In this document: positions 1-8,708 of the stretch, one piece after another
How the letters are laid out: every line of letters starts with the position of its first letter
How positions within the stretch are numbered: position 1 is the first letter of the stretch
NCBI GenBank assembly: GCA_029688955.1
Contig: JARUKZ010000006.1
Coordinates: forward strand, 62,001 to 126,000
DNA length: 64,000 nt
From: Chitinispirillales bacterium ANBcel5
Lineage (GTDB): Bacteria > Fibrobacterota > Chitinivibrionia > Chitinivibrionales > Chitinispirillaceae
Direction: 5' to 3'
The notes under the pieces: model-generated
Databases searched by the model: none
What the model saw: only the letters and a program-made list of their open reading frames with translations
What the model was told of the DNA's origin: nothing
Made by a program: the position numbers and the translations under genes

Positions 1-652
1 CAAAAGGAGTCATGGGCCTTGTTGCCCCTACAACTTTATCAATAACGTCCCGCTCAATTGGAGCTTTAGGGGCCAGATTTATGTTTATTTTCTGAAGCTC
101 TGAGTACAACAAATCCAGGCCACTACCTACAAGATCAACCAAATATTCAGCATCTTCTTTCGCTATTCTCCTTGAGAAAAGAGAGGGTACGTTTGAAACA
201 AGCCATTCTGCAGTTTTGTATTCCGGGGGGCATGAAAAATCTTGTATTTCAATATGTGAAACACGTCCCCGTTTTTTTAGTTGTAGCTTTTTGGTTATTT
301 TCCCCTCTGAAGCTGAAGTACCTTTTTTGGCCCCACTCTGTCCTTCTATTACAAGAAACACATCCGGTATATCATAATCCAGATTTTTGTTGAGCAAAGT
401 AAGCTCGGAATCTGAAAGTGTGTGCGCATGAGTAATTATAAATACCCGAACCTCCTGAAATAGCGAAGGGGTGATCATCTCTTCCATAAAAGTAATGAAG
501 GACTGAGAAGAGGAATCATACCGCTTCTGGATAAGTTCAGGATAGGTATTATTAATACGATCAATGTAACTGTTTCTGAAATGTTCTTTTCCAACCGTGT
601 CATCGCCGGTCAGAATCACGATTTTTGGTATCGTTTCATTCGTTTCACTCAT
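1..652 (-). CDS. holA: DNA polymerase III subunit delta (partial, 3' end outside window)
   Basis: This open frame starts at an ATG at 652-650 and runs off the left edge with 217 codons visible. It begins MSETNETIPKIVILTGDD, followed by a degenerate nucleotide-fold loop (TGDDTVGKEHF). It later reads IPDVFLVIEG and ends in a helical segment, DLVGSGLDLLYSELQKI, which resembles the middle domain of HolA. HolA is the clamp-loader subunit that opens the beta clamp. The start overlaps the waaA stop as ATGA, which implies translational coupling. The rest of the protein, including the C-terminal collar domain, lies outside the window. The family call comes from overall sequence pattern, as HolA is poorly conserved. 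Confidence 0.75.
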   Translation of the reverse strand, partial: MSETNETIPKIVILTGDDTVGKEHFRNSYIDRINNTYPELIQKRYDSSSQSFITFMEEMITPSLFQEVRVFIITHAHTLSDSELTLLNKNLDYDIPDVFLVIEGQSGAKKGTSASEGKITKKLQLKKRGRVSHIEIQDFSCPPEYKTAEWLVSNVPSLFSRRIAKEDAEYLVDLVGSGLDLLYSELQKININLAPKAPIERDVIDKVVGATRPMTPF

Positions 653-1914
653 GGGATAAGCGACTCCAGCACCGATTCTTCCTTATTCACTTCATCAGCA
701 AATTTAAGCTGTGCAGTAATAAAACTGCAGGCATCTCTTTTTATCACTCTAACGATTTCGTTGGCAAGCTCAACCCCGTCACCAGCCTTGAAACCAACCC
801 CGGAGTCGATCAGTTTATCGCAACTTTTTTTCTGAGTATAATAATGTGGGCCAAAAAAGAGAGGTATGCCAAATTGAGCAGCATCCCACACATTATGTCC
901 CCCCACCTTTACAAATGAGCCTCCCACAACTGCAGCATCGGCAACTCTGTACATGTCTTCAAGAATACCATATTTTTCTAACACACAAGTTTGCCAGTTT
1001 TCCCAGGTTATAGGATCTTTTAAATGAAGACAGTTGTTTTCAAATTCCTGCGCAATCAGCCCGGCATTCTTCAGGTGTCTTGGGATTACGATCATTTTGC
1101 ATTTAAATCCCTCAGATTGTAACTTATTTAAACATAATTGTAAAACAGTTCCCTCTCCAGGGTGAACACAGCCTGCAGTAATTACAAATGTCTCTTCATT
1201 AAGATTCATCTTTTCTCTGAGTGAGGACCATTGTTTATGCTCCGGGCGTTTTACCGTAACCCTACTTTTTAGATTACCTATAACATGAATGCTCTTCTCT
1301 TGCATACCAAGGGAACGAAAACGCAACGCGTATTCTTTATCCTGCACTATTACAGTATCGAATTGTTCAAATATATCCCTGAATAGAAAAGAGAAACGTT
1401 TAAGATTTCTATACCCCTTCTCTTCAAGCCTGCCGTTAACAACACCAAGAGATACACCAGCCCTTTTACACACATGGAGCATACACGGCCACAGCTCAGT
1501 TTCAATCAACCACAAGCGACTAATGCCAAAATGTTCAACAATTCTTTTCATCAAAGGTATGGTATCGTATGGAAGATATCCAAATGCACATACCGATGGC
1601 TTTAAATTCTGCTCTAAATACTCAACACCCGTGGTGGTTGTGGCTGTGATAAGATACAGATCATCGGGATGCTTTGATGAAAGATAATCAAGGAATTTAA
1701 TAAGAAGTTTTGCCTCCCCCAGGGAAGCAGCATGAACCCAGATAACATTTTTTTGCCTGTAATCTTTTAATATTCTGGGTAATTTCTGCCTCTGAGTAAG
1801 CCCCCATCGTTTTTTCTTAAATATAATGGAAAGTGGTACTACGGCGACAAAACGAAGCACCTCCATGATGGAGCTATAAATCAAAATCATAAAGAATATC
1901 ACCTTTGTTTTCAT
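649..1914 (-). CDS. waaA: 3-deoxy-D-manno-octulosonic acid (Kdo) transferase, GT30
   Basis: The 421-residue protein transfers Kdo from CMP-Kdo to lipid IVA at the inner face of the cytoplasmic membrane, an early step of lipopolysaccharide synthesis. An N-terminal hydrophobic anchor (about 6-32) is followed by the GT30 signature HAASLGE at 61-67, whose final Glu is the expected catalytic base. ETELWP lies at 138-143, and GGSFVKVGGHN at 331-341 is the conserved nucleotide-binding region. The length matches the family. The start ATG overlaps the stop of the upstream REC-GGDEF gene (ATGA at 1911-1914), and its own stop overlaps the holA start. The gene shows that the cell makes LPS. Whether one or two Kdo residues are added cannot be read from the sequence. 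Confidence 0.95.
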   Translation of the reverse strand: MKTKVIFFMILIYSSIMEVLRFVAVVPLSIIFKKKRWGLTQRQKLPRILKDYRQKNVIWVHAASLGEAKLLIKFLDYLSSKHPDDLYLITATTTTGVEYLEQNLKPSVCAFGYLPYDTIPLMKRIVEHFGISRLWLIETELWPCMLHVCKRAGVSLGVVNGRLEEKGYRNLKRFSFLFRDIFEQFDTVIVQDKEYALRFRSLGMQEKSIHVIGNLKSRVTVKRPEHKQWSSLREKMNLNEETFVITAGCVHPGEGTVLQLCLNKLQSEGFKCKMIVIPRHLKNAGLIAQEFENNCLHLKDPITWENWQTCVLEKYGILEDMYRVADAAVVGGSFVKVGGHNVWDAAQFGIPLFFGPHYYTQKKSCDKLIDSGVGFKAGDGVELANEIVRVIKRDACSFITAQLKFADEVNKEESVLESLIP

Positions 1915-3371
1915 ATTGTTTTGTCGCTAACGTTTACCTGATTTTTCCCTTTTCGCTTTGAAGTATACAAGGCCTCATCAGCTCTGGATATCAAAACGTC
2001 TTTGTTTAAAGGTTTTCTCCCATCATAAACAGCCACACCGAAACTAACAGTATAGAAAAATTCTGTTTTCCCACTCACAAACGGTTCATCGGCTATTTGT
2101 CTGCAAATTCTCTGAGCCAGCTTATGGGCACCATTTTCATCGGAATCCGGAAGAATAAGACTAAACTCCTCACCCCCGTACCGTGAAGCAACATCACTGC
2201 TTCGGATATTTGCGCAAAGTCGACGAGTTAGGTCTATAATCACTGCATCCCCGATTTGATGTCCATACGTATCGTTTATCGATTTAAAATCATCAATATC
2301 AGCCAAAATTAAAGCAAACACTCCTTTGTGCCTGTTTGCACGTGCAATTTCCCGTTCGAGTGCTTCGTGAAATTGGCGATGATTTGCGATACCGGTGAGA
2401 CTATCAGTTTTAGCCTGCACTCGCGCCTGCAGATCAGAATAAGCATGCTCAATAACCGAAGAAACAAGAGAGGTAAAGATATGCAGAAACTCATTTTGGG
2501 ATGATAAATCTTGCTCACAATTTCTGACCACAGCAATAGTACCGATCGTTTTACCACTGATTATCATTGGAACCGATAGGCACTGGAGAGATTCACCTGA
2601 ACTCGATTTTCCTTCCCTACCCTTATAAAAATACAGTGGTAATTCTTCGCTGCGAAATGATTCTATAGTAAGAAAGGGAAAAGCATCGTTCCAAAAATTT
2701 AAGAGGTTATCCCTAACCTGTTTTTCTGATACATCTCCAAAACGAGGCATGGCATATAGTTCCTTGTACCCAAGTATATCCACACCAACAGCACAAAAGT
2801 ACGCATTGCATTTAGTATTTGCTTCATCCAATACGATTCGCATGATCTCTGTGACTTCAAGAGAAAGCATTATCTTACGGGTAAAAAAGTAAAGAGAAGT
2901 GATGTCAAAGAGATGTTCTTTAGCCCCAGGCTCCATTTGCTCCGATTCCTTCATGAGCATAAGACTTTTTAGGTGAAAAAGACGTGAAGCTACAGCCTTT
3001 TCTACCTGAAGGAGAAGATCTTCAATCTCGAATGGTTTTGTAAGATATGAAACAGCCCCCATATTAAGCGCAGTTGTTGCAGAGTCCACAGTCGCATGCC
3101 CCGTAATCATAATAACTTCACAGAATTCATCACGGTTTTTAGCATACCCAATGATTTCGGTACCGGGCATATCAGGAAGCTTAAGATCCACAATTACGAC
3201 ATCAAAGTAATGCTTCTCAATAAGGGCAATGGCCTCTGAGCCGGTATTGCATGTCATTACTTTATAACTTGAAGACAGTGTGGTCTTTAGAAGCTGACAA
3301 ACTAATTCTTCATCATCCACAATGAGGATTGTGCATTCAGAAGGACGTTTAACCAGAGTGATTGTACTCAT
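1911..3371 (-). CDS. Response regulator with GAF-like region and GGDEF diguanylate cyclase output
   Basis: This 486-residue cytoplasmic protein has three parts. Residues 13-130 are a CheY-like receiver with acidic pair D19-D20, phospho-acceptor D62 (VDLKLPDMPG), T90 and K112. Residues about 150-310 look like a GAF-type sensor. Residues about 318-480 are a GGDEF domain. The active site GGEEF lies at 400-404, and an inhibitory I-site RSSD at 391-394 sits five residues before it, so the enzyme should make c-di-GMP and be product-inhibited. It is the first gene of a tightly overlapped unit with waaA and holA. No histidine kinase is next to it. A PilZ protein at about 43 kb is a possible effector, but no link is shown. 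Confidence 0.93.
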   Translation of the reverse strand: MSTITLVKRPSECTILIVDDEELVCQLLKTTLSSSYKVMTCNTGSEAIALIEKHYFDVVIVDLKLPDMPGTEIIGYAKNRDEFCEVIMITGHATVDSATTALNMGAVSYLTKPFEIEDLLLQVEKAVASRLFHLKSLMLMKESEQMEPGAKEHLFDITSLYFFTRKIMLSLEVTEIMRIVLDEANTKCNAYFCAVGVDILGYKELYAMPRFGDVSEKQVRDNLLNFWNDAFPFLTIESFRSEELPLYFYKGREGKSSSGESLQCLSVPMIISGKTIGTIAVVRNCEQDLSSQNEFLHIFTSLVSSVIEHAYSDLQARVQAKTDSLTGIANHRQFHEALEREIARANRHKGVFALILADIDDFKSINDTYGHQIGDAVIIDLTRRLCANIRSSDVASRYGGEEFSLILPDSDENGAHKLAQRICRQIADEPFVSGKTEFFYTVSFGVAVYDGRKPLNKDVLISRADEALYTSKRKGKNQVNVSDKTI

Positions 3372-3774
3372 AACTCCCGAAATGTTTCCCTCTGACAGGC
3401 TCTGGTCATGGAAGTAACCGGAAAATACCAGAAGTACTGGAGTAAAAAGGAACTAACCGTAATTCTTTAAAATACTATATATACACCTCTTTTAAAAGCC
3501 GATTCGAATCAAAATCAAAGAAGCTGCAAAGAGAGTTGAATCGGCTGTAGTTTACCAAACAAGCCTGTTTGAGATAGTACTGTTTTTCCATATACCCCTA
3601 CCTGGATACTACGTTACGGTGCCACTTCAAAGCTTTTGGCAAAAAAAAGGCCTTATTGCCTCTAATTTTTGACTTCTTTTTAGGGCAAACCTATTTTTTC
3701 ACACAACAAAGTTACTGGGAAACCTCATGACCCATGCTGATGTACCCAAAACGCCTTATAAAATGGAAGGTGCT
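3372..3774. other. Divergent intergenic region with inverted repeat
   Basis: This 403-base gap separates the minus-strand diguanylate cyclase from the plus-strand lipoprotein gene, so it should hold both promoters. The only clear structure is a 9-base inverted repeat: AGCCGATTC at 3497-3505 and GAATCGGCT at 3538-3546, separated by 32 bases. I could not assign a promoter, riboswitch or small gene with confidence. Confidence 0.5.
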
Positions 3775-4944
3775 ATGATAAGAAAAAAGTTTAAGCGATT
3801 TGGTATCCTGTTTTTTCTGACAGCCATATTTTTTTCCTGTTCAGAAAGCAATAATATTACTGACCCGGGAAGAGGAGTTATTGAAGATTTTGATCCTGAG
3901 CTTTTAGACGTTTCCGGATTATTCAAAACGGTTGCTTTCGACAGCACTGCGTTTTGTGATGGGTTTAGTATTCCCCATTCCAGCGATAACAACTTCATAC
4001 ACCATCCAAACAGACGCAATCTAATTATTGGAAGAAGTGAGGAGCAGTTATTTAAGGGATACGTTGAATTTGCAGTATTACCCACTGATACCACTGAAGG
4101 CCCGCGTTATTCTCCAGATAATTCCTTGCAAGCTGTTTATCTTCATATATATGCCGACACAAGACATAAAGACACCTCTGAATTGTTTATGATTCCAGTC
4201 TTTTCCTGTGAACCCAAAGACTTGTTTGAAGAGGTAGTGTTAACCGAAGCTATGACTGAAATAGGGAAAGCTGAAATTACCAGTGGTTCCAAAGATTCTA
4301 TACCACTGCCTGAAGATTTAGCTTCGGCTCTTTTTACCGCTTTGAGCGAATCAGCCAAAACAGACACCTCTGTATTCGCGTTCACCATTGCAGACACAAC
4401 CGATTCTTTTAAATACCTGCAAAACCCGTTTCTTGTTATGCATATAGCTGACAAAGATGGAGAGGTATTTAAGGATTCTCTGTACGGCTTATCACAACTT
4501 ACTGTTTACGAAAAAGATTTCGACACTCTTTCTGCACAGCCGGTCTCCAGAAGAATTTCCAACAGAGTAGCAGTCTTTGAATTCGACATCGATCGCTTTT
4601 TTGACACCACCTACACCTCAGGAACCTCCTTTGATGAGGTACTTAGTGCTGAGATAATGATGAGAAGACCTCAGGTAAAAAACTTGCCAGAGAACGAAAA
4701 TATATCCTTTAGGGCCTACCTGGGGGGCGAATATAACAATGCCGGTGAACTGTCAGTTAATTTTGGTAATCGAAGAGTGTTCTCAGATTCTGTTATGTCT
4801 TTTCGTTTCGAAAAAGATTTACAAGAAATAACCCGTTCACGTCAATCAAGTGTTTTTCTCTATCTTGAGACAATTAACGAATTCAGCCAGACTTTATGGA
4901 CCCGTCCAACACATTTTGATGCAGTACTAACAACTATTGATTAA
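3775..4944 (+). CDS. Exported lipoprotein of unknown function
   Basis: I do not recognise the family. I place the start at the ATG at 3775 because GGAAGG lies just upstream (3765-3770) and the protein then opens with a lipoprotein-type signal, a basic MIRKKFKR segment, a hydrophobic stretch and Cys22. The open frame continues upstream to an ATG at 3727, but that would bury the signal. The mature part is about 365 residues, rich in Asp, Ser and Thr, with no membrane segment, so it is probably anchored to a membrane and periplasmic or surface-exposed. An outer-membrane-type protein gene follows after 11 bases, suggesting the two are made together. The lipobox is imperfect, so simple secretion is possible. 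Confidence 0.7.
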   Translation: MIRKKFKRFGILFFLTAIFFSCSESNNITDPGRGVIEDFDPELLDVSGLFKTVAFDSTAFCDGFSIPHSSDNNFIHHPNRRNLIIGRSEEQLFKGYVEFAVLPTDTTEGPRYSPDNSLQAVYLHIYADTRHKDTSELFMIPVFSCEPKDLFEEVVLTEAMTEIGKAEITSGSKDSIPLPEDLASALFTALSESAKTDTSVFAFTIADTTDSFKYLQNPFLVMHIADKDGEVFKDSLYGLSQLTVYEKDFDTLSAQPVSRRISNRVAVFEFDIDRFFDTTYTSGTSFDEVLSAEIMMRRPQVKNLPENENISFRAYLGGEYNNAGELSVNFGNRRVFSDSVMSFRFEKDLQEITRSRQSSVFLYLETINEFSQTLWTRPTHFDAVLTTID

Positions 4945-4955
4945 GAGTGAATATT

Positions 4956-6155
4956 ATGATTAGAAAACTATTATTTTTTGTATTAGCTATTGTAGTTTCC
5001 GTTTACGCAGAGTCCTATCTTAGCCTCTATTACCCACTGGGCACTCCGTTACAAACTTCTACCGGTTCGGCGCGTTCCATGGGAGGCAGTGGAACAGGTG
5101 TAAAAGAGAGTTTCTTTGGGATTTCTCTTAACCCCGCAAACATTGCAAACCACGAGAAATCTGTGTTTTCATCTGTGGCATCATTTGATGTAAACAGCTA
5201 TAATGACACAGAGCGACACTATTTCTATAACTTTTCTCCATCTATGCTCTCATTAATAGTTCCTGTTGGTGCTTTTGGAAACCTGGGGTTTTCCTTCGCT
5301 AACAGAACTAAGGGTGATTTAAACTTCAGGTCTGTAGAAGAGTTACAGTCTCCAGTACCTGAGAGTACTGACACACTCTATACAGGTTTAATCAGAAAAG
5401 GTGGTATGAATGAATGGCAAGCTGGTTGGGGATACCATCTTGCTAACGATATTCAAATCGGTTTTACCTATAAACGCCTTTATTATTCTATGCAAACAGA
5501 CCGTGTTTATGGATTTGCAAGTGGCGAAAGTTCCTATTATCATGAGATCCAAAGAAATACCGAAGAAACTTTCGCTGCAAACGGAGTTAAGGTCGGGGCA
5601 ATACTTCCTTGGGGTGACTTAACACTAGGTGCTGCCGGCGAATATGTTTTTGTAAACGAATCAGATATTGTTAATTCAAACAAACTTAGGGAAGACACAA
5701 TTTCCAACAAATCGAATGTAACCATTCACCCTCCGCCTTCAGCAACAATAGGCCTCTCCTACCAACTTACTTCAGAGTGGCTCTTGGCTGCTGATATTCA
5801 TACTGTACTGTGGGATAGATTCATTTCAGATGATAATTCTTCTCTTCGAAGAACCTATTCCACCTCTGCAGGAGCTCGATACATTCCCAGTCCTGAGTAC
5901 ATATTTGCCACCGATTACTGGAGAACTATTCAGTACAGTACTGGGCTACGGTATGAACAGATGCCTGTAGAAGGTGCCTCTGAAGTCACTTTTACCCTTG
6001 GTACAGCTCTTCCAATCCAGCAGTCTTCAGCACTTCTAAACATTGGATTTGAATATAGCAGACGTCGGGATACCAATCTAAACGATTTTACAGAAGATGT
6101 GTTTCGCCTTGTAATCGGTTTAAACGGAAGTCAAAAATGGTTTCAGAATAGATAA
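4956..6155 (+). CDS. Outer-membrane beta-barrel protein, PorV/FadL-like
   Basis: The 399-residue protein starts at the ATG at 4956, where an AAGAGTGA ribosome site fits better than for the GTG at 4947. A signal peptide of about 18 residues (to VYA-ES) is followed by SARSMGGSGTGV and SLNPANIA. These are typical of the N-terminus of PorV/FadL-type barrels, where a Gly-rich plug precedes the strands. The rest alternates aromatic and polar residues in short beta segments. The gene follows the upstream lipoprotein closely, and a hairpin terminator follows it. A role in transport or as an outer-membrane partner of the lipoprotein is inferred. No substrate can be named. Confidence 0.72.
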   Translation: MIRKLLFFVLAIVVSVYAESYLSLYYPLGTPLQTSTGSARSMGGSGTGVKESFFGISLNPANIANHEKSVFSSVASFDVNSYNDTERHYFYNFSPSMLSLIVPVGAFGNLGFSFANRTKGDLNFRSVEELQSPVPESTDTLYTGLIRKGGMNEWQAGWGYHLANDIQIGFTYKRLYYSMQTDRVYGFASGESSYYHEIQRNTEETFAANGVKVGAILPWGDLTLGAAGEYVFVNESDIVNSNKLREDTISNKSNVTIHPPPSATIGLSYQLTSEWLLAADIHTVLWDRFISDDNSSLRRTYSTSAGARYIPSPEYIFATDYWRTIQYSTGLRYEQMPVEGASEVTFTLGTALPIQQSSALLNIGFEYSRRRDTNLNDFTEDVFRLVIGLNGSQKWFQNR

Positions 6156-6180
6156 CTCATTCTGATAAAAACTAAAGCAG

Positions 6181-6225
6181 ATAACAGTAACAACTATCAC
6201 TGGTAATTGTTACTGTTATTGTTTT
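6181..6225 (+). terminator. Rho-independent terminator after the barrel gene
   Basis: A perfect 13-bp stem pairs 6181-6193 (ATAACAGTAACAA) with 6207-6219 (TTGTTACTGTTAT) around a 13-base loop, followed by TGTTTT. It lies 25 bases after the stop codon of the barrel gene. The T tract is short. Confidence 0.7.
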
Positions 6226-6366
6226 AGGTGCTGATGGTATAACGTATATTCTAACCTAAAGATTTAATTTATCAGGTGTTGAGATCCAAGCAGTTTTGAT
6301 TTGATTCAGGTATTTGACTCATTCCTGTTTTGTGCCCAAGTGATACAACATCAAACAAAAATTTTT

Positions 6367-7062
6367 ATGCACGGCAGAAACAGCAAAAAATCCATGATGC
6401 GACGTTACTTTCGCAAAAAGTTTGGTAAAACAAGCTCAACCAAACAAACAGCGTCTTTGCGTAGTAATGTCGAAAGTTCAATAAATCAAGATCCCTCTCT
6501 TTTTCTAAGTAATGTTTGTCATATAAGCTCAGAGTTGCCTGAAAATTATTCTGAACTCTATATACGCGCTATACCAAGAGACCCCCATTGGCTTTATGTC
6601 TACTGGCAGATCTTAGCCGAAAAAATAAAAAAAGAAAAATCTAATAGCAATTTTGCTGCATCCCAAAACACACTTCGCCTACTTAAAATAAATAAAACAA
6701 AAAAAGAAAGTGAGCCGGAAAAGATATCTGAAATTAAAATTGGCCCAGGCACCAACAATTGGTATTTCAACATATCTGAACCGGAAAATTTATATATAGT
6801 AGAGTATGGGTTAAAAAACAAAGAAGGACGGTTTAAACCACTAACATCTACTTCTCCAATCCAGGTGCCTCTAACTAAACTTGCTGAACCATACTCAGCA
6901 GATAATAACAAAGAGATAATGAGCATAACCGAACTTTCAATCGATAATTTGGGTATCGAGATCAGAAATGATTCAGGTAAACTACTAGAACTTGACCCCA
7001 GCAAATCAACCCAAAGTTCATCATCCATATTTCCCCAAGCTTCGCTAAGAAATGAGCAATAG
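6367..7062 (+). CDS. DUF4912 domain protein
   Basis: The 231-residue protein has a basic N-terminus and then a DUF4912-type domain, recognisable from LPENYSELYIRAIPRDPHW followed by LYVYWQI (about residues 58-83). Proteins with this domain are thought to have a carbohydrate-binding-like beta fold; their function is not established. The ATG at 6367 is my choice. The frame opens at a TTG at 6301, and no strong ribosome site favours either start. Its stop overlaps the ATG of the GH57 branching enzyme by 11 bases, so the two are surely co-translated. This points to a role in glycogen or another alpha-glucan, perhaps in substrate binding (inference). Confidence 0.75.
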   Translation: MHGRNSKKSMMRRYFRKKFGKTSSTKQTASLRSNVESSINQDPSLFLSNVCHISSELPENYSELYIRAIPRDPHWLYVYWQILAEKIKKEKSNSNFAASQNTLRLLKINKTKKESEPEKISEIKIGPGTNNWYFNISEPENLYIVEYGLKNKEGRFKPLTSTSPIQVPLTKLAEPYSADNNKEIMSITELSIDNLGIEIRNDSGKLLELDPSKSTQSSSSIFPQASLRNEQ

Positions 7063-8707
7063 CTATAGTAATAAGTCCCTTTTTTTGAAATCGGGAAAAC
7101 AACCTGAGGGCTTTCTCTGTCTTGTTTTACATGCACACCTTCCATTCGTCCGACATCCTGAAACTGATTACACATTGGAAGAGAATTGGTTCTATGAAGC
7201 GCTTACAGAAACATACATTCCACTGCTTGTAATGTTTAGAAATCTCCAAAATGATACTATTCAGTTTCGATTAACGATGTCCCTTACTCCAACACTTTGC
7301 AGTATGCTTAATGACTCTTTTTTGCAACAAAGGTATATAAGACATATAAAAAAGCTTATATCGCTTGCAGAAAAAGAGGTAAAAAGAACCAGGTATAACG
7401 CTCTGCAAAACGAAAATGCTAAGCTGTATTTAGATAAGTTTAAGATGTGCTACCATCTCTTTGAAAACATATGGCAAAGAGATCTTATCAGGGAATTCAG
7501 AACACTTCAGGATGCAGGGCTGCTTGAAATTATCACCTGTTGTGCTACCCATGGCTACTTACCTAACATGCAGGACAACGAACCTGCTGTAAAAGCACAG
7601 ATAAAAGTTGGTGTAGAATCTTACATCAAAAATTTCGGATGTCATCCCAGAGGTATCTGGCTTCCGGAATGTGGCTATTATCCAGGTTTGGAGAAGTTTC
7701 TTTTTAAAGAGGGTTTAAAATTCTTTTTCGTTGACACCCATGGCCTGCTACTTGCAAACCCACAGCCAAGATATGGAGTATACGCACCCCTCTACTGCTC
7801 AGAGGCACCTGTAGCGGCTTTTGGCAGAGATGCGGAATCATCACGCTCTGTCTGGAGCGCCCAGCAAGGATATCCGGGGCATCCCGCTTACCGTGATTTT
7901 TACCGGGATATTGGTTTTGAACTGGAAATGGATTATATCTCCCCCTATATTGATCCTATCGGCCTAAGAATTCACACCGGTATCAAATATCACAGGGTGA
8001 CAGATATACATTCAGAAAAAAAAGAATATTACAATCGTCAGGAAGCATTAAATACGGCTGCCCAACATGCCGGCAATTTCATGTTTAACAGACAATTGCA
8101 AATACAACATCTTACCACCTTAATGGACAGACCTCCCCTGATTGTCTCACCCTATGATGCAGAACTTTTTGGTCACTGGTGGTACGAGGGGCCGGAATGG
8201 CTAAACTATCTTATCAGAAGAAGTCAATGCGAACAAAACTCCTATGAATTTATTACCCCTTCAGATTACCTTTCCCTTTTTGAAGAAAACCAGGTAAGTG
8301 AACCCTCTTTCTCCAGTTGGGGTGAAGGTGGGTACTCTTATGTATGGCTTAATGAAACAAATAGTTGGATTTACCATCATATTCATCAAATTGAAAATAT
8401 AATGACTGAGTGTGCAAGCCAAAATCCACAAGTAAAGGGTGTAAAAAGAAGGATTTTAAACCAGATGGCACGGGAACTGCTTCTTTCTCAATCAAGTGAC
8501 TGGGCGTTCATAATGAAAACTGGTACTATGGTTCACTATGCCCAAAAACGCACAAAAGAACACATTGCAAACTTTCTTACTCTGTATGAATATTTGAAGA
8601 AAAAAACGGTAGATGAGAATTGTCTTTCTTTTCTCGAACAAAAAAACAATATATTTGCAGAAATAGACTATAACATATACTGTCGCCAGAATGTGGCAGG
8701 AGGATAG
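7052..8707 (+). CDS. GH57 1,4-alpha-glucan branching enzyme (DUF1957 type)
   Basis: The 551-residue protein is a GH57 (beta/alpha)7-barrel enzyme of the 1,4-alpha-glucan branching type, which cuts alpha-1,4 chains and rejoins them as alpha-1,6 branches. The N-terminal LHAHLPFVRHP (26-36) is the hallmark of the first strand. WLPECGYYPG (203-212) carries the expected nucleophile E206, and SPYDAELFGHWW (366-377) carries the acid/base D369. The C-terminal helical region (DUF1957) contains SQSSDWAFIM. There is no signal peptide, so it acts in the cytoplasm on glycogen-like polymer. It overlaps the DUF4912 gene upstream. It probably supplies branching, because no GH13 glgB is visible in this window. 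Confidence 0.9.
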   Translation: MSNSYSNKSLFLKSGKQPEGFLCLVLHAHLPFVRHPETDYTLEENWFYEALTETYIPLLVMFRNLQNDTIQFRLTMSLTPTLCSMLNDSFLQQRYIRHIKKLISLAEKEVKRTRYNALQNENAKLYLDKFKMCYHLFENIWQRDLIREFRTLQDAGLLEIITCCATHGYLPNMQDNEPAVKAQIKVGVESYIKNFGCHPRGIWLPECGYYPGLEKFLFKEGLKFFFVDTHGLLLANPQPRYGVYAPLYCSEAPVAAFGRDAESSRSVWSAQQGYPGHPAYRDFYRDIGFELEMDYISPYIDPIGLRIHTGIKYHRVTDIHSEKKEYYNRQEALNTAAQHAGNFMFNRQLQIQHLTTLMDRPPLIVSPYDAELFGHWWYEGPEWLNYLIRRSQCEQNSYEFITPSDYLSLFEENQVSEPSFSSWGEGGYSYVWLNETNSWIYHHIHQIENIMTECASQNPQVKGVKRRILNQMARELLLSQSSDWAFIMKTGTMVHYAQKRTKEHIANFLTLYEYLKKKTVDENCLSFLEQKNNIFAEIDYNIYCRQNVAGG

Positions 8708-8708
8708 A

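Noticed and set aside
3670-3775. Possible c-di-GMP (GEMM) riboswitch
   Set aside because: An AGGGCAAACC segment recalls the GEMM core, but the tetraloop, receptor helix and second conserved block are absent.
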